Assembly (NCBI GenBank): GCA_022703445.1
Contig: JAKLDR010000016.1
Location: forward strand, 1-60,121
Source of the DNA: Planctomycetota bacterium
GTDB lineage: Bacteria > Planctomycetota > SZUA-567 > JAKLDR01
Length of the DNA: 60,121 nt
Direction of reading: 5' to 3'
Made by a program: the position numbers and the translations under genes. Under the pieces are notes generated by a model. That model saw only the letters and a program-made list of their open reading frames with translations, ran no database searches and was not told the DNA's origin. Of this stretch, positions 41,510 through 49,330 are shown piece after piece (positions within the stretch are counted from its first letter, which is position 1; every line of letters begins with the position of its first letter).

Positions 41510-43738
41510 GTGGCCGACTTCATCTACCGCATCGCCGAAACCCGCGAGGACGTCGAGGGCGCGGTGCGCCTCGTCTACCGCAACTACATCGAGCTGGGCT
41601 ACTGCCGCCTCAATCGCTTCGGGGTGCACTTCTACCTGTACGACGTGCTGCCGGAGACGCGCACCCTGGTGGCGCTGCACGACGGCCGGGTGGTGGCCAC
41701 GCTCACGCTGGTGTTCGACTCGCCGCTGGGGCTGCCCTCCGGCAAGCTCTACGCCGCGGAGCTCGGCGTCCTGCGCAGCGGGGGGCGCCGCCTGGTCGAG
41801 GTTTCCAAGCTGGCCGTGGACCGCGACCTGGGCGCGCGCGGTCTGGCCGTGCTCAAGGGGCTCTTCCGGCTGGGCTGGCTGGCCTCCGCCCGGGTGCGGG
41901 GCTCGACCGACTTCGTGATCATGGTCGAGCCGCACCATGAGCGCTTCTATGCCCGGAGCCTGCTCTTCGAGCGGGCCGGGGAGCTCAAACCCGATCCGGA
42001 GGCCAGGGACGCGCCCAGCCTGCTCCTGCGGCTGCGGCTGGCGGAGGGTCCGGAGCGCTACCGTGCGGCCTTCGGCGAGGAGCCGAAGGAAGCCAATCCC
42101 TACTGGTACTTTGTCCAGGCGCCCGAGGTGGCCGAGACCGAGGCCGCCGCCCGCGCCGCCGACGGGCGGCTCTCGGACATGAACCGGCTCCTGGAGACCG
42201 GCTGCCAGCTGCCATCGCCCACGCCGGCCGAGCGGCGCTACATGGACTACCGGCTCTTCTCCATAGCCTTCGTCACCGACAAGACCTGCCAGGAGGCCGA
42301 GAAGCGCGCCCGGCACGGCCTCTTCCGCGAAGAGATCGAGACCTACGACCGGCTGCTGGCCGCCCTGCCCCCCGACTACGCCCCGGAGAGGCGGGCGGAC
42401 ATCTTCATCGACATCGCCAAGGCCGCATGGTACGGCGGACTGTATCAGCGCGCCGTGGACCTGGCCCGGGCCGCGCGGGAACTGGCGGTCGGCCCCGGCA
42501 TCAAGGCGGCCAGCCATTGCGTGGCCGCGATGGGCCTCCACCACCTGGGCCGCGGCGGCGAGGCCCTCGGCGAGCTCCGCGAGGGCCTGGAGCTGCCGGG
42601 CATATCGGCCCGGGATCGGGGGCGGCTTCTGCAGATCGACGGGCGGTTGGCCATCGATCGTTTCGACCTGGCCACCGGCCGGCGCCGCCTGGACGAGGCC
42701 CGCGAGGCCGCCGCCGGCCTGCCGCGCGACCCGGCCGACGACCGGCTCCGCGCGCTGATCTTCCACAACCGGTGGGTGCTGGAGTTCAAGTCCGGCGACC
42801 TGGTCGCCGCCCGCGAAGCGCTCCGCTCGGGCGTGCCGTTCCTGGAATCGACGGGCAGCGCGCTGCTGATGCAGTACCACCAGGCCTGGAGCCGGACGGA
42901 GATGGCTGCGGGCCGGCCGCGGGAGGCCCTGGCCCATGCGGAGATGGGCCTGCGCCAGATCGATCCGGCTTCGGCCCCCTTCAATGCGGCGGTCATGGTC
43001 CACGCCCGCGGCGAGGCCCACCTGGCGCTGGGCGAGCTCGAGGCCGCCATGCGGGACTCCCAGGAGGAGATGGAACTGGCCGCGAGCTCCAAGTTCCCAG
43101 TGGTTATGGTGGACGCGCTGGGCCAGTCCTCGGCCGTGCTGGCTGCCGAGGACCGGCTGGCGGACGCCCGCAGGGAGCTCGAGGCCGGGCTGGAGCGCAT
43201 CGGCGACGGGCTACCGGTGCGGGCGGAATACGCCAGGCTCCAGGCCCGGGCCTGCCTCTCCGGTCTGGAGCGCGACTGGCCGGCGGCCCGCGAGCTCCGC
43301 GAACTCGGCGAGCAACGCGCTGAAGGCGTGCCCGAGTACAAAGCCTACGCGCGCTGCGAGCGTGTGCAGGCCGAGCTTCTGGCCGGGGACCTCCCCGCCG
43401 CACGCCGGCTGGCCGCCAAGATGGTCCTGCCTGAGAGGCTGCGCGGCTTCGTCATCTACGAGGCGGGCTGGAAGACCGTGCAGGCGATCCTGGCCGCCGC
43501 CGACGGCGACGAGCCCCGGGCCTTGGCGCTCGCCGGGGAGGCGCTGGCCGTCCACCGCTCCGGCGAGGCCCTGCGCGACCTGGCTGAAGCCACCATCGCG
43601 ATGGCCGAGGCGCTCAGGAACTGCCAACTGGCCGGCAAGTGCCCGAGTCTGTACGGGTTCCTGAGGAATACGGCGGCGGAGGTCTGCGCGACGACCCGGC
43701 TGCCGCACTGCGCGCGGCGGCTCAGGGAGCTGGGCTGA
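41510..43738 (+). CDS. FeeM-like N-acyltransferase fused to a TPR-type helical domain, copy 2
   Basis: 742 residues from a GTG at 41510, 3 nt after the first copy. Its FeeM-like domain is nearly the same as copy 1 through ~270 residues ('ETRTLVALHDGRVVATLTL', 'GLPSGKLYAAELGVLRSGG', 'EPHHERFYARSLLFERAGE'), but the TPR-like middle (about residues 290-715) has diverged strongly, and similarity returns at the last ~22 residues. It therefore probably acts on the same type of acyl donor but binds a different partner. It is followed by a decayed third copy. Confidence 0.82.
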   Translation: MADFIYRIAETREDVEGAVRLVYRNYIELGYCRLNRFGVHFYLYDVLPETRTLVALHDGRVVATLTLVFDSPLGLPSGKLYAAELGVLRSGGRRLVEVSKLAVDRDLGARGLAVLKGLFRLGWLASARVRGSTDFVIMVEPHHERFYARSLLFERAGELKPDPEARDAPSLLLRLRLAEGPERYRAAFGEEPKEANPYWYFVQAPEVAETEAAARAADGRLSDMNRLLETGCQLPSPTPAERRYMDYRLFSIAFVTDKTCQEAEKRARHGLFREEIETYDRLLAALPPDYAPERRADIFIDIAKAAWYGGLYQRAVDLARAARELAVGPGIKAASHCVAAMGLHHLGRGGEALGELREGLELPGISARDRGRLLQIDGRLAIDRFDLATGRRRLDEAREAAAGLPRDPADDRLRALIFHNRWVLEFKSGDLVAAREALRSGVPFLESTGSALLMQYHQAWSRTEMAAGRPREALAHAEMGLRQIDPASAPFNAAVMVHARGEAHLALGELEAAMRDSQEEMELAASSKFPVVMVDALGQSSAVLAAEDRLADARRELEAGLERIGDGLPVRAEYARLQARACLSGLERDWPAARELRELGEQRAEGVPEYKAYARCERVQAELLAGDLPAARRLAAKMVLPERLRGFVIYEAGWKTVQAILAAADGDEPRALALAGEALAVHRSGEALRDLAEATIAMAEALRNCQLAGKCPSLYGFLRNTAAEVCATTRLPHCARRLRELG

Positions 43739-43739
43739 T

Positions 43740-43960
43740 CGCGGCCGACTTCACCTGTCGCATCGCCGAGACCCTCAAGGGCGTCGAGGGCACAGTCCGG
43801 CTGGTCTAACGCAACTGCATCGAGCTTGGCTGCTGCCACCTCAACCGCTTCGGCGGTTCACTCCAGCCTTTATGACGTGCTGCCGGAGACGCGCACCCTG
43901 GCGGCGCTCGGAGGCGCCGGCGCGCCGGCGCCGGCCGCGCCGCCGGCGAAGAAACCGTAG
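43740..43960 (+). pseudogene. Remnant of a third FeeM-like copy
   Basis: Translation after the second copy gives 'ADFTCRIAETLKGVEGTVRL', then an in-frame stop (TAA at 43807-43809), then 'RNCIELGCCHLNRFGG', a frameshift, and 'YDVLPETRTLAAL', i.e. the first ~55 codons of the FeeM-like genes with disruptions. It runs into a low-complexity GAPAPAAPPAKKP tail ending at TAG 43960 that resembles the Pro/Ala/Lys tail of the MscS-ParB protein; this tail match is weak because the region is low complexity. Confidence 0.7.
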
Positions 43961-43971
43961 GGGTCGTCGCT

Positions 43972-45156
43972 TCAGTTGTGCTTCAGCCAGTCCGCGATCC
44001 GGTCCTGCACCTGATCGCGGACTGCGAAGAAGAGAAAGTGGCACTGCCCTTCCCAACACCGGGTCTCGACGCGCAGGCCTGCCGCCCGCAGTGACTCGGC
44101 GGCCTCCCTGACTTGCGGCGCGGGCACACGATTGTCGTCGGCGCCGTGGATGATCAGTATCGGCTTGTCCTTCCAGGCGGCGGCGAAACAGCCGGCCAAC
44201 AGCGCCTGTTCATCGATGACCGGAGAGATGAGCATCAGGCCCCGGTAGGCCTCTGGCGAGCGATTCGCCGCCAGGCAGACGCCCCGGCCGCCGTTGGACA
44301 GCCCGGCGAGATGGATGCGCGAGGGATCCATCCGGGGGTGGGATGCGCAGTATCGGAGCGCATGATCGACGGCGTCCATGCCGCCGGGCCGGTCCCAGTT
44401 CCCGGCGCCGAAGGTGGGTGCCACCACGGCCACGCCGCTCTGGTCGGCGATCCGCTTCCACACCCAAAGATAGCCTTTGAAATTACCCAGGCTGCCGTGC
44501 AGGAAGATCACCACCGGCAGCCGGCCCGCCGGGGCTTTCGCGGGGATGTACTCGTAGAAGTGTCCGACGGCCGCCTTGCCGAAGAGCACATCCCGATAGC
44601 TCTGGTCCAGGACCGAGCCCAGCCGCTCGAACTCCGGGGAGCGCCCCATCTCGGCGTACACCGCCCGGACGTTTTCGCGCAGCTCCGCGGCGGCGGCTCG
44701 GTCCAGCAGCCGGTCCGCGGCCGGCATGACACGGGTTCCCAGCAGCAGCTGGTCCTCCTCCGGCACCAGGTTCGTCAGCGAGGAGCGCCGGTAGGCGGTC
44801 GCCCCCGAATAGCAGGAACGGACGGAGGCACCCGGCCGGGCGGCGCCATCCGGCGTCAGGACGTAGACCACCACGAGCAGAAGCAGGGACAGGCCGCCGC
44901 AGGCCGCGGCGGCCTTCAGGACCGCCCACCGGCGGCCGGCGCGGGATGCCAGCCAGAGGAGCACCGGCACGCAGAGGCCGGCCAGCACGGCGACGGCGAA
45001 GAGCCTGCCTCGGCCGGTGGCTGCGTGCACCAGCAGGAGTCCGGCCAGCGCCAGAACCGGCACGGCGGCCAGCATGTGGAGCCCGACGGCCACGCCCAGG
45101 ACGGCCCGCAGGACCGGCCTGGTAACCTGTTCGCCTTCGGCGTCCATGGCCCACAT
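43972..45156 (-). CDS. Membrane-anchored alpha/beta hydrolase
   Basis: About 394 residues (ATG at 45156; the ATG at 45147 and GTG at 45174 are alternatives). Three N-terminal membrane helices (~10-115) are followed by an alpha/beta hydrolase domain: 'VVIFLHGSLGNFKGYLWVW' (oxyanion HG), the nucleophile elbow 'LAGLSNGGRGVCLA' (G-x-S-x-G), 'ILIIHGADDNRVP' (Asp) and 'GQCHFLFF' (His). This is a complete Ser-Asp-His triad, so it is probably an esterase or lipase facing the periplasm. It runs opposite to the FeeM genes and ends 12 nt after the remnant. Confidence 0.85.
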   Translation of the reverse strand: MWAMDAEGEQVTRPVLRAVLGVAVGLHMLAAVPVLALAGLLLVHAATGRGRLFAVAVLAGLCVPVLLWLASRAGRRWAVLKAAAACGGLSLLLLVVVYVLTPDGAARPGASVRSCYSGATAYRRSSLTNLVPEEDQLLLGTRVMPAADRLLDRAAAAELRENVRAVYAEMGRSPEFERLGSVLDQSYRDVLFGKAAVGHFYEYIPAKAPAGRLPVVIFLHGSLGNFKGYLWVWKRIADQSGVAVVAPTFGAGNWDRPGGMDAVDHALRYCASHPRMDPSRIHLAGLSNGGRGVCLAANRSPEAYRGLMLISPVIDEQALLAGCFAAAWKDKPILIIHGADDNRVPAPQVREAAESLRAAGLRVETRCWEGQCHFLFFAVRDQVQDRIADWLKHN

Positions 45157-45232
45157 TCTCACGCCCCCTGCCACCGACGCAACTGCCGCGCCGGCCGCTG
45201 ACCCTGTCGCGGCTCCGGCGGTTTAAGATCGG

Positions 45233-46477
45233 ATGAACCTCGCGATCCTCCGAACGTCCGCGCGCCTGGCGGCCGGCCTGGTCCTCCTGGCCGGGCTCCC
45301 GGCCGCCGCGCCGGCCCTCCCGGGCGAGGACCGTTCCCTGCCGTTCAACCCGCCCGGGCGCGGCGGCCAGCCGGCGGCCGGCGCTCCGGCCGAAGCCCCC
45401 AAGGCGGCGGCGCCGGTGCTGGTCGTCTACCCGATCATCTCGGCGTTCGACAAGGGCGAGCTCGGCGCGAGCGTCAAGACCTGCGTGGGCGGCCACGCCC
45501 TGCGCGGCAAGCTCGCCAGCGGCTTCGACGCGCTGACCGAGGGCGAGATCCTGGCCCGCGCGCCCTTCCGCCCGGAGACCGGCACGCCGCTGGCCGACGT
45601 GGCCCGCCACGCCCGGGATAACTTCAAGGCCGCCTACGCGGTCTGGGGGGAGATCTCCAGGAAGGAGCCGGAGAAGGCCCCGGCCGGGGGCAGGGACAAG
45701 GGCAAGGGTAAGGGCAAGGGCGCGCCCGGGGACGAGGGCTACACCCTGCGCCTGCTCGGCGCGCGCGTCGGCGAGCAGGACGCGGAGCTGGCCGTCGACG
45801 AGACCTACGACTGCCCCAACGTCCACTTCATCCCGCAGCACGTGGAGACCTTCCTGGCCAAGCTCTTCGGCACCGAACGCCGCGACCTGGAGCGCAAGTG
45901 GCCTAAGGTGCTCAGGGAGCTCGACCCGGAGCTCTGCGCCAACGGCGACTTCGCGAAGGGCCGGGAGCTGCCCGAGGGCTGGACCGTGGTCCGCGACGAC
46001 GTCCGGGACCAGGTGGCCGCCGAGCGCCGGCCGGGCGGCGCCGAGGCCGACCGGTGCCTGGCCTACCGCATGAAATCGGCGGTCGCCGACTCCTCGGGCA
46101 TCGCCGTGCTGAGCGCCGAGATCCCCGTCGAGGAGGGCGCCTTCTACCGGGTGGGCGTCGACATCCTGTCGAAGGGCCCCAAGGTGATCATCTTCGTCAA
46201 GGGCTACGCCAGCTTTGGCGGCGAGCTCCGCGAGGTCTACAACCACCAGGCGCGCTACTACCCCGAGAAGCCCGGCGATTGGGAGCGCAAGCTCACCGAG
46301 GCCTTCCGCCCGCGCCACCCCTGGCTCAAGGTCGAGAAGCTGCGGGTGATGCTCTACGCCTACCACCCGGCCGGGGACGTCTTCTTCGACAACGCCTCGG
46401 TCCGGAAGGTGGAGGTCGAGCCCGTGGCCGAAACCAAGTTGCCGTACAAGAAGGAAGGCGGTGGGGCGGACCAATAG
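45233..46477 (+). CDS. Exported protein with C-terminal CBM-like beta-sandwich
   Basis: 414 residues with a classical signal peptide ('LAAGLVLLAGLPAAAPALPG'). The middle (~60-200) contains 'VLVVYPIISAFDKGELG' and a Lys/Gly-rich loop (KGKGKGKG). The C-terminal ~190 residues resemble carbohydrate-binding modules of the CBM4/9 galactose-binding fold: 'CANGDFAKGRELPEGWTVV' (N-G-D-F...P-x-G-W), then 'VFFDNASVRKVEVEP' at the end. It is predicted to be periplasmic or extracellular; the N-terminal domain is not recognised. Confidence 0.72.
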   Translation: MNLAILRTSARLAAGLVLLAGLPAAAPALPGEDRSLPFNPPGRGGQPAAGAPAEAPKAAAPVLVVYPIISAFDKGELGASVKTCVGGHALRGKLASGFDALTEGEILARAPFRPETGTPLADVARHARDNFKAAYAVWGEISRKEPEKAPAGGRDKGKGKGKGAPGDEGYTLRLLGARVGEQDAELAVDETYDCPNVHFIPQHVETFLAKLFGTERRDLERKWPKVLRELDPELCANGDFAKGRELPEGWTVVRDDVRDQVAAERRPGGAEADRCLAYRMKSAVADSSGIAVLSAEIPVEEGAFYRVGVDILSKGPKVIIFVKGYASFGGELREVYNHQARYYPEKPGDWERKLTEAFRPRHPWLKVEKLRVMLYAYHPAGDVFFDNASVRKVEVEPVAETKLPYKKEGGGADQ

Positions 46478-46491
46478 CGGGATTCTGGAAC

Positions 46492-46520
46492 CGCCGATAC
46501 ACGCCGATGAACGCCGATCG
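46492..46520 (+). repeat. ACGCCGATGA-type tandem repeat before the ogt gene
   Basis: Three units: CGCCGATAC, ACGCCGATGA, ACGCCGATCG. It is another intergenic repeat family, between the CBM-like gene and ogt, and lies in front of the GTG start. Confidence 0.6.
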
Positions 46521-46545
46521 GAACCGCCGGGGAAGGGATGGCGCC

Positions 46546-47022
46546 GTGAATCAGTACGTAGTGAAGACCAGGCTCGGGGAGTTCCGGGCCGGCTTCCTGG
46601 GCGGGAAGCTCGCCGAACTGGAGCTGCCGGGCACCTGGAAGTCGCGCGCGAAGCCGCCGCTCCTGTCCGGGCAGGAGGGGGCGGCCGGGCGCCGGCTCGT
46701 TCGCGAGCTCCGCGCCTACCTCGCCGGCCGGCGGACGCGCTTCACCGTGCCGGTCGACCCCGAGGGCACCGCCTGGCAGCGGCGGATCTGGGCGGCCATG
46801 CGCCGGATCCCGTGGGGCGAGGTCCGGACCTACGGCGAACTCGCCCGGATGGCCGGCCGGCCCGGAGCGGCCCGCGCGGCCGGGGCGGCCTGCGGCGCCA
46901 ACCCCATCCTGATCGTCACCCCCTGCCACCGGGTGGTGGCCGCCGACGGCCTCGGCGGCTTCGGCCGGAAGGCCCGGAGACTGGACCTCAAGAGGATGCT
47001 GCTGGGGATCGAACGGGAGTAG
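46546..47022 (+). CDS. ogt: Methylated-DNA--[protein]-cysteine S-methyltransferase
   Basis: 158 residues from a GTG at 46546 (AAGGGATGG upstream; an ATG at 46507 would put part of the repeat in the protein). The active-site motif is 'VTPCHRVVAADGLGGFGR', with Cys in PCHRV, preceded by 'FTVPVDPEGTAWQRRIW' and 'IPWGEVRTYGELARMAG'. It takes the alkyl group from O6-methylguanine onto the Cys, a suicide DNA repair. It has no N-terminal ADA domain. It stands alone between repeats. Confidence 0.93.
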   Translation: MNQYVVKTRLGEFRAGFLGGKLAELELPGTWKSRAKPPLLSGQEGAAGRRLVRELRAYLAGRRTRFTVPVDPEGTAWQRRIWAAMRRIPWGEVRTYGELARMAGRPGAARAAGAACGANPILIVTPCHRVVAADGLGGFGRKARRLDLKRMLLGIERE

Positions 47023-47396
47023 ATTGGTCGGGGCGATACGGTTCAATCAAGCAGGGTGCGAATCCGTGCGACGGTAGTAATCAGCCTCGATGCCTGGAAG
47101 CCGCGCACCCGCAAGACCTTGCGCGCTGCCTGAGTCCTCCGCCCGCACCCTCCCGAGACCCGTATCGTCCTTCCCCGCTTGAACGGAACCCGCCGAAATC
47201 CTTCCTGCTTGAACGATACCCGCTAAGCCATGTGTTTTCAAGCACTCGGCTTGACTGAAGCCCGCGCCGGAGCGCATTCCGGGGCTTTCCTGCTTGAACG
47301 GAACGCGCGGAGGAGACTGGTTAACGGTGCGGGTTCCGTTCAAGAAGGAAGGCCCGTGCGGCTCGGGCGGAAGATCGTCAGGGTCGAACGCCACCC
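47023..47396. other. 374-nt stretch without a gene, with dispersed repeats
   Basis: The only structures visible are the repeats listed at 47169-47352 and a few words without meaning. An open frame on the minus strand (47047-47394) reads through them and has poor coding character. The start of the AbiEii-type gene lies just beyond the right end (stop at 47397). Confidence 0.6.
47169..47352. repeat. Four dispersed copies of a ~24-bp TTCCGTTCAAG repeat
   Basis: Consensus on the minus strand: GCGGGTTCCGTTCAAGCAGG plus AAGG. Three copies point one way (47169-47193, 47200-47223, 47286-47308) and a fourth is inverted (47329-47352). Spacers are 6, 62 and 20 nt, so it is not a regular CRISPR-type array. 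Confidence 0.7.
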
Positions 47397-48278
47397 TTAT
47401 CCTGGGCAGACTGTGGCAGCGAGGTCCGATATCAAGGCGCAGGCTCGCTTCAAATCGAACTCCGCCAAGTCTTGGCTGCGAAGCACGGGTTTCAACTGGC
47501 CGTCCACCTGAGATCTCAGGGCCGCCAGCCTGCCTTCCGAAACGTCTACGGCCTCGTTCCCGGGAATGGAGAGCTTCTTTTTGACCAACTCAAGGAACCC
47601 GGGAAGTCTGGCGTCGAAGCGCAGACAGCGTACGGCGTAGTCCATGTCGTAGAAGTCGCGGATGGCCACATCCCTCCGCGTTAGAGCCGCCCGAAGCTTC
47701 TCGGCCATGGCTTCCTCCCTCGAGAGGCAGGAGACCTGAACGGCCGGCACCATGGGCGCGTTGACCAGCGGGTTGAGCAGGAGAGTCTGTGCCCCGGCCT
47801 GAACCTCGGGAGTCAATACCGGCTCGCGCAGCCCGACTTCTATCTTGATGGGCTCCTCCTGCCCACCGAACACGGACTGGTAGCCCACCAGCGCCTGGTA
47901 CTGGGTGGAGTTGTTGCTGCCCGTGAGTTCCTTGATGACGCGGAGTCCGGACTGGCCTTCACCCAGCTTGGCGACCGCTTTCTTGGACGGGGTGGCAAGA
48001 CGACTTCGGCCGGAACGCGTGGTCGCCAGCGGAGTATGGATGGCGAAATCCAGGTCCTCACTGAGGCGATAGAATTGGGCATGCACCTTGGCCAGGCATG
48101 TGCCGCCCTTGAAGACCAAGCCGGGAACGCTGGCGCACAGGTACTGCAGGGCCAGGGTGCAATAGTAGTCTTTCTCGACGAGCCGCGGGATGAAGCCGGT
48201 CCGCGCCGACGTGAAGGCTACGGCCTCACGAAAGAGGGCCTGGTTCTCGTGCCAGCGGATGGGCTCAGGCTTGGTCAT
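47397..48278 (-). CDS. AbiEii/AbiGii-type nucleotidyltransferase toxin
   Basis: 293 residues. It carries the family motifs 'LVEKDYYCTLAL', 'LVFKGGTCLAK' and 'YRLSEDLDFAIHT' (S-x-D-x-D), the nucleotidyltransferase active site of AbiEii toxins, plus 'REEAMAEKLRAALTRRD' with 'RDFYDMDYAVR'. In studied systems such toxins modify tRNA or other cell targets and cause growth arrest upon phage infection. It follows the antitoxin gene with a 14-nt overlap, so the pair is translationally coupled. Its GC content is lower than its neighbours, consistent with transfer. Confidence 0.92.
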   Translation of the reverse strand: MTKPEPIRWHENQALFREAVAFTSARTGFIPRLVEKDYYCTLALQYLCASVPGLVFKGGTCLAKVHAQFYRLSEDLDFAIHTPLATTRSGRSRLATPSKKAVAKLGEGQSGLRVIKELTGSNNSTQYQALVGYQSVFGGQEEPIKIEVGLREPVLTPEVQAGAQTLLLNPLVNAPMVPAVQVSCLSREEAMAEKLRAALTRRDVAIRDFYDMDYAVRCLRFDARLPGFLELVKKKLSIPGNEAVDVSEGRLAALRSQVDGQLKPVLRSQDLAEFDLKRACALISDLAATVCPG

Positions 48279-49062
48279 TCCACAGCACTCCCCATCTCCG
48301 GTCCACCGTGCCGCGCTTAGGACGCGTTGGAATCCAGAGGATCAGGCTTTTGGATGGCTTGAGCGCACGTTCCAACCGGCCCAGAACCCGACTCGGGACA
48401 CCCTCCCGATCCAGCAGGGCGCCAATCCGGCGTATCGTGCCGATGTCTCCGTAGCGCAGGGCCAGGCGCACCAATTCGGCGGCGGAGACCCGCTGGGCCT
48501 TCAACTCGGCTCGAATCCACTGGAATGCCCGTGGCAGACCATCGAATCGTGACCAGTCGTAGACGGCGTCCACAAGGGTCCGGGCGCGGGAGGAATACGG
48601 CAGCGTCACCCCGCCGGCCTCCAGCGGCTCCGTATTGCCCAAACGTTCGTCCGCCACCTTGATCAGGGTCAGGGCCACCGCCCCAATGGTCCGTTCTCCG
48701 TAGATGCGGTTGTTGTAGACGTAGACCCGGTTGGGGATCTGCTCGTCGAACCCGTAGCGGTTGAAGGCATTGGGACCGCAGACCTGGAAGCGCCCTCTAC
48801 AGTCCTCCATGAGCGCAGCAAGCGCCGTCGCTTCGTCCGGACTCCAGACCACGCCGAGCGGCATCTGCGGCGGTGCCAGGTAAAGTCCCCGCCTGACCCT
48901 CACGATCACGCCGCTGCGGACCATGCGATGAACGAGCTCCCGCTCCTGCTTGCGGGTCAGCTGGAAGGGGGCCATCAACTCGCCTGCGCGGAGAGTCGCC
49001 TTCCTGTGCATCTGCAGATATGCCAGGACCTGCGCCTCGCGGCGCCCCATCATCTTCTTCAT
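48265..49062 (-). CDS. AbiEi-type antitoxin/transcriptional repressor
   Basis: 265 residues. The N-terminal winged-helix 'LRAGELMAPFQLTRKQEREL' and 'RMVRSGVIVRVRRGLYLAP' match the AbiEi family, and the C-terminal part includes 'GPNAFNRYGFDEQIPNRV' and 'YSSRARTLVDAVYDW'. AbiEi proteins neutralise AbiEii and repress their own promoter. The mRNA start predicted from the promoter (49071-49098) lies within a few nt of the ATG at 49062, so it is leaderless or starts at a later Met (MMGRRE at 49053/49050). The -35/-10 region is covered by a large dyad. Confidence 0.9.
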   Translation of the reverse strand: MKKMMGRREAQVLAYLQMHRKATLRAGELMAPFQLTRKQERELVHRMVRSGVIVRVRRGLYLAPPQMPLGVVWSPDEATALAALMEDCRGRFQVCGPNAFNRYGFDEQIPNRVYVYNNRIYGERTIGAVALTLIKVADERLGNTEPLEAGGVTLPYSSRARTLVDAVYDWSRFDGLPRAFQWIRAELKAQRVSAAELVRLALRYGDIGTIRRIGALLDREGVPSRVLGRLERALKPSKSLILWIPTRPKRGTVDRRWGVLWNDQA

Positions 49063-49070
49063 GAGAGTGC

Positions 49071-49098
49071 ATTGTATTAGGCGTAGATTGCGTGTCAA
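49071..49098 (-). promoter_or_regulatory. Strong sigma70-like promoter of the AbiE pair
   Basis: Minus-strand TTGACA (49098-49093), 16-nt spacer, TACAAT (49076-49071). It is the closest match to the E. coli consensus in the whole window. Confidence 0.8.
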
Positions 49099-49118
49099 GC
49101 AATCTGTTCGTAATACAA
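49072..49118. promoter_or_regulatory. 47-bp nested dyad operator over the AbiE promoter
   Basis: Outer arms TTGTATTA (49072-49079) and TAATACAA (49111-49118) and inner arms GATTGC (49086-49091) and GCAATC (49099-49104) are each perfectly palindromic about the same centre. The arms cover both promoter boxes, as expected for autorepression by AbiEi. Confidence 0.8.
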
Positions 49119-49330
49119 GGCACACAACAGAAGCCGTCCGACTGCCAATTGATCCGGCGGCAGCACCTCGTTACGCGCTCCAATGGGACTGCCCCCACCA
49201 GGTCGTCCAGGCCTTCCACCGATAACAGATTCCGGGCTTGCCGCCGCATGGCGGGCAGTAGCTTCCAGACACGTCCCCAGCCATTGCATCGCCTCGGGAC
49301 CGGCTTACGCTTGCCCAGGGGGGAAGGGAT

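Noticed and set aside
47030..47120. Cobalamin-riboswitch-like words (GGTGCGAATCC, CTGGAAGCC)
   Set aside because: The core CCCGCCACTG box and the proper helix order are missing, and no cobalamin or related gene follows.
47169..47352. Possible CRISPR array
   Set aside because: The repeats are inverted in part, differ in sequence and have spacers of 6-62 nt, and no cas gene is present.
47047..47394. A 115-codon open frame on the minus strand
   Set aside because: It runs through the repeat copies, has no ribosome-binding site, and its composition is unlike the called genes.
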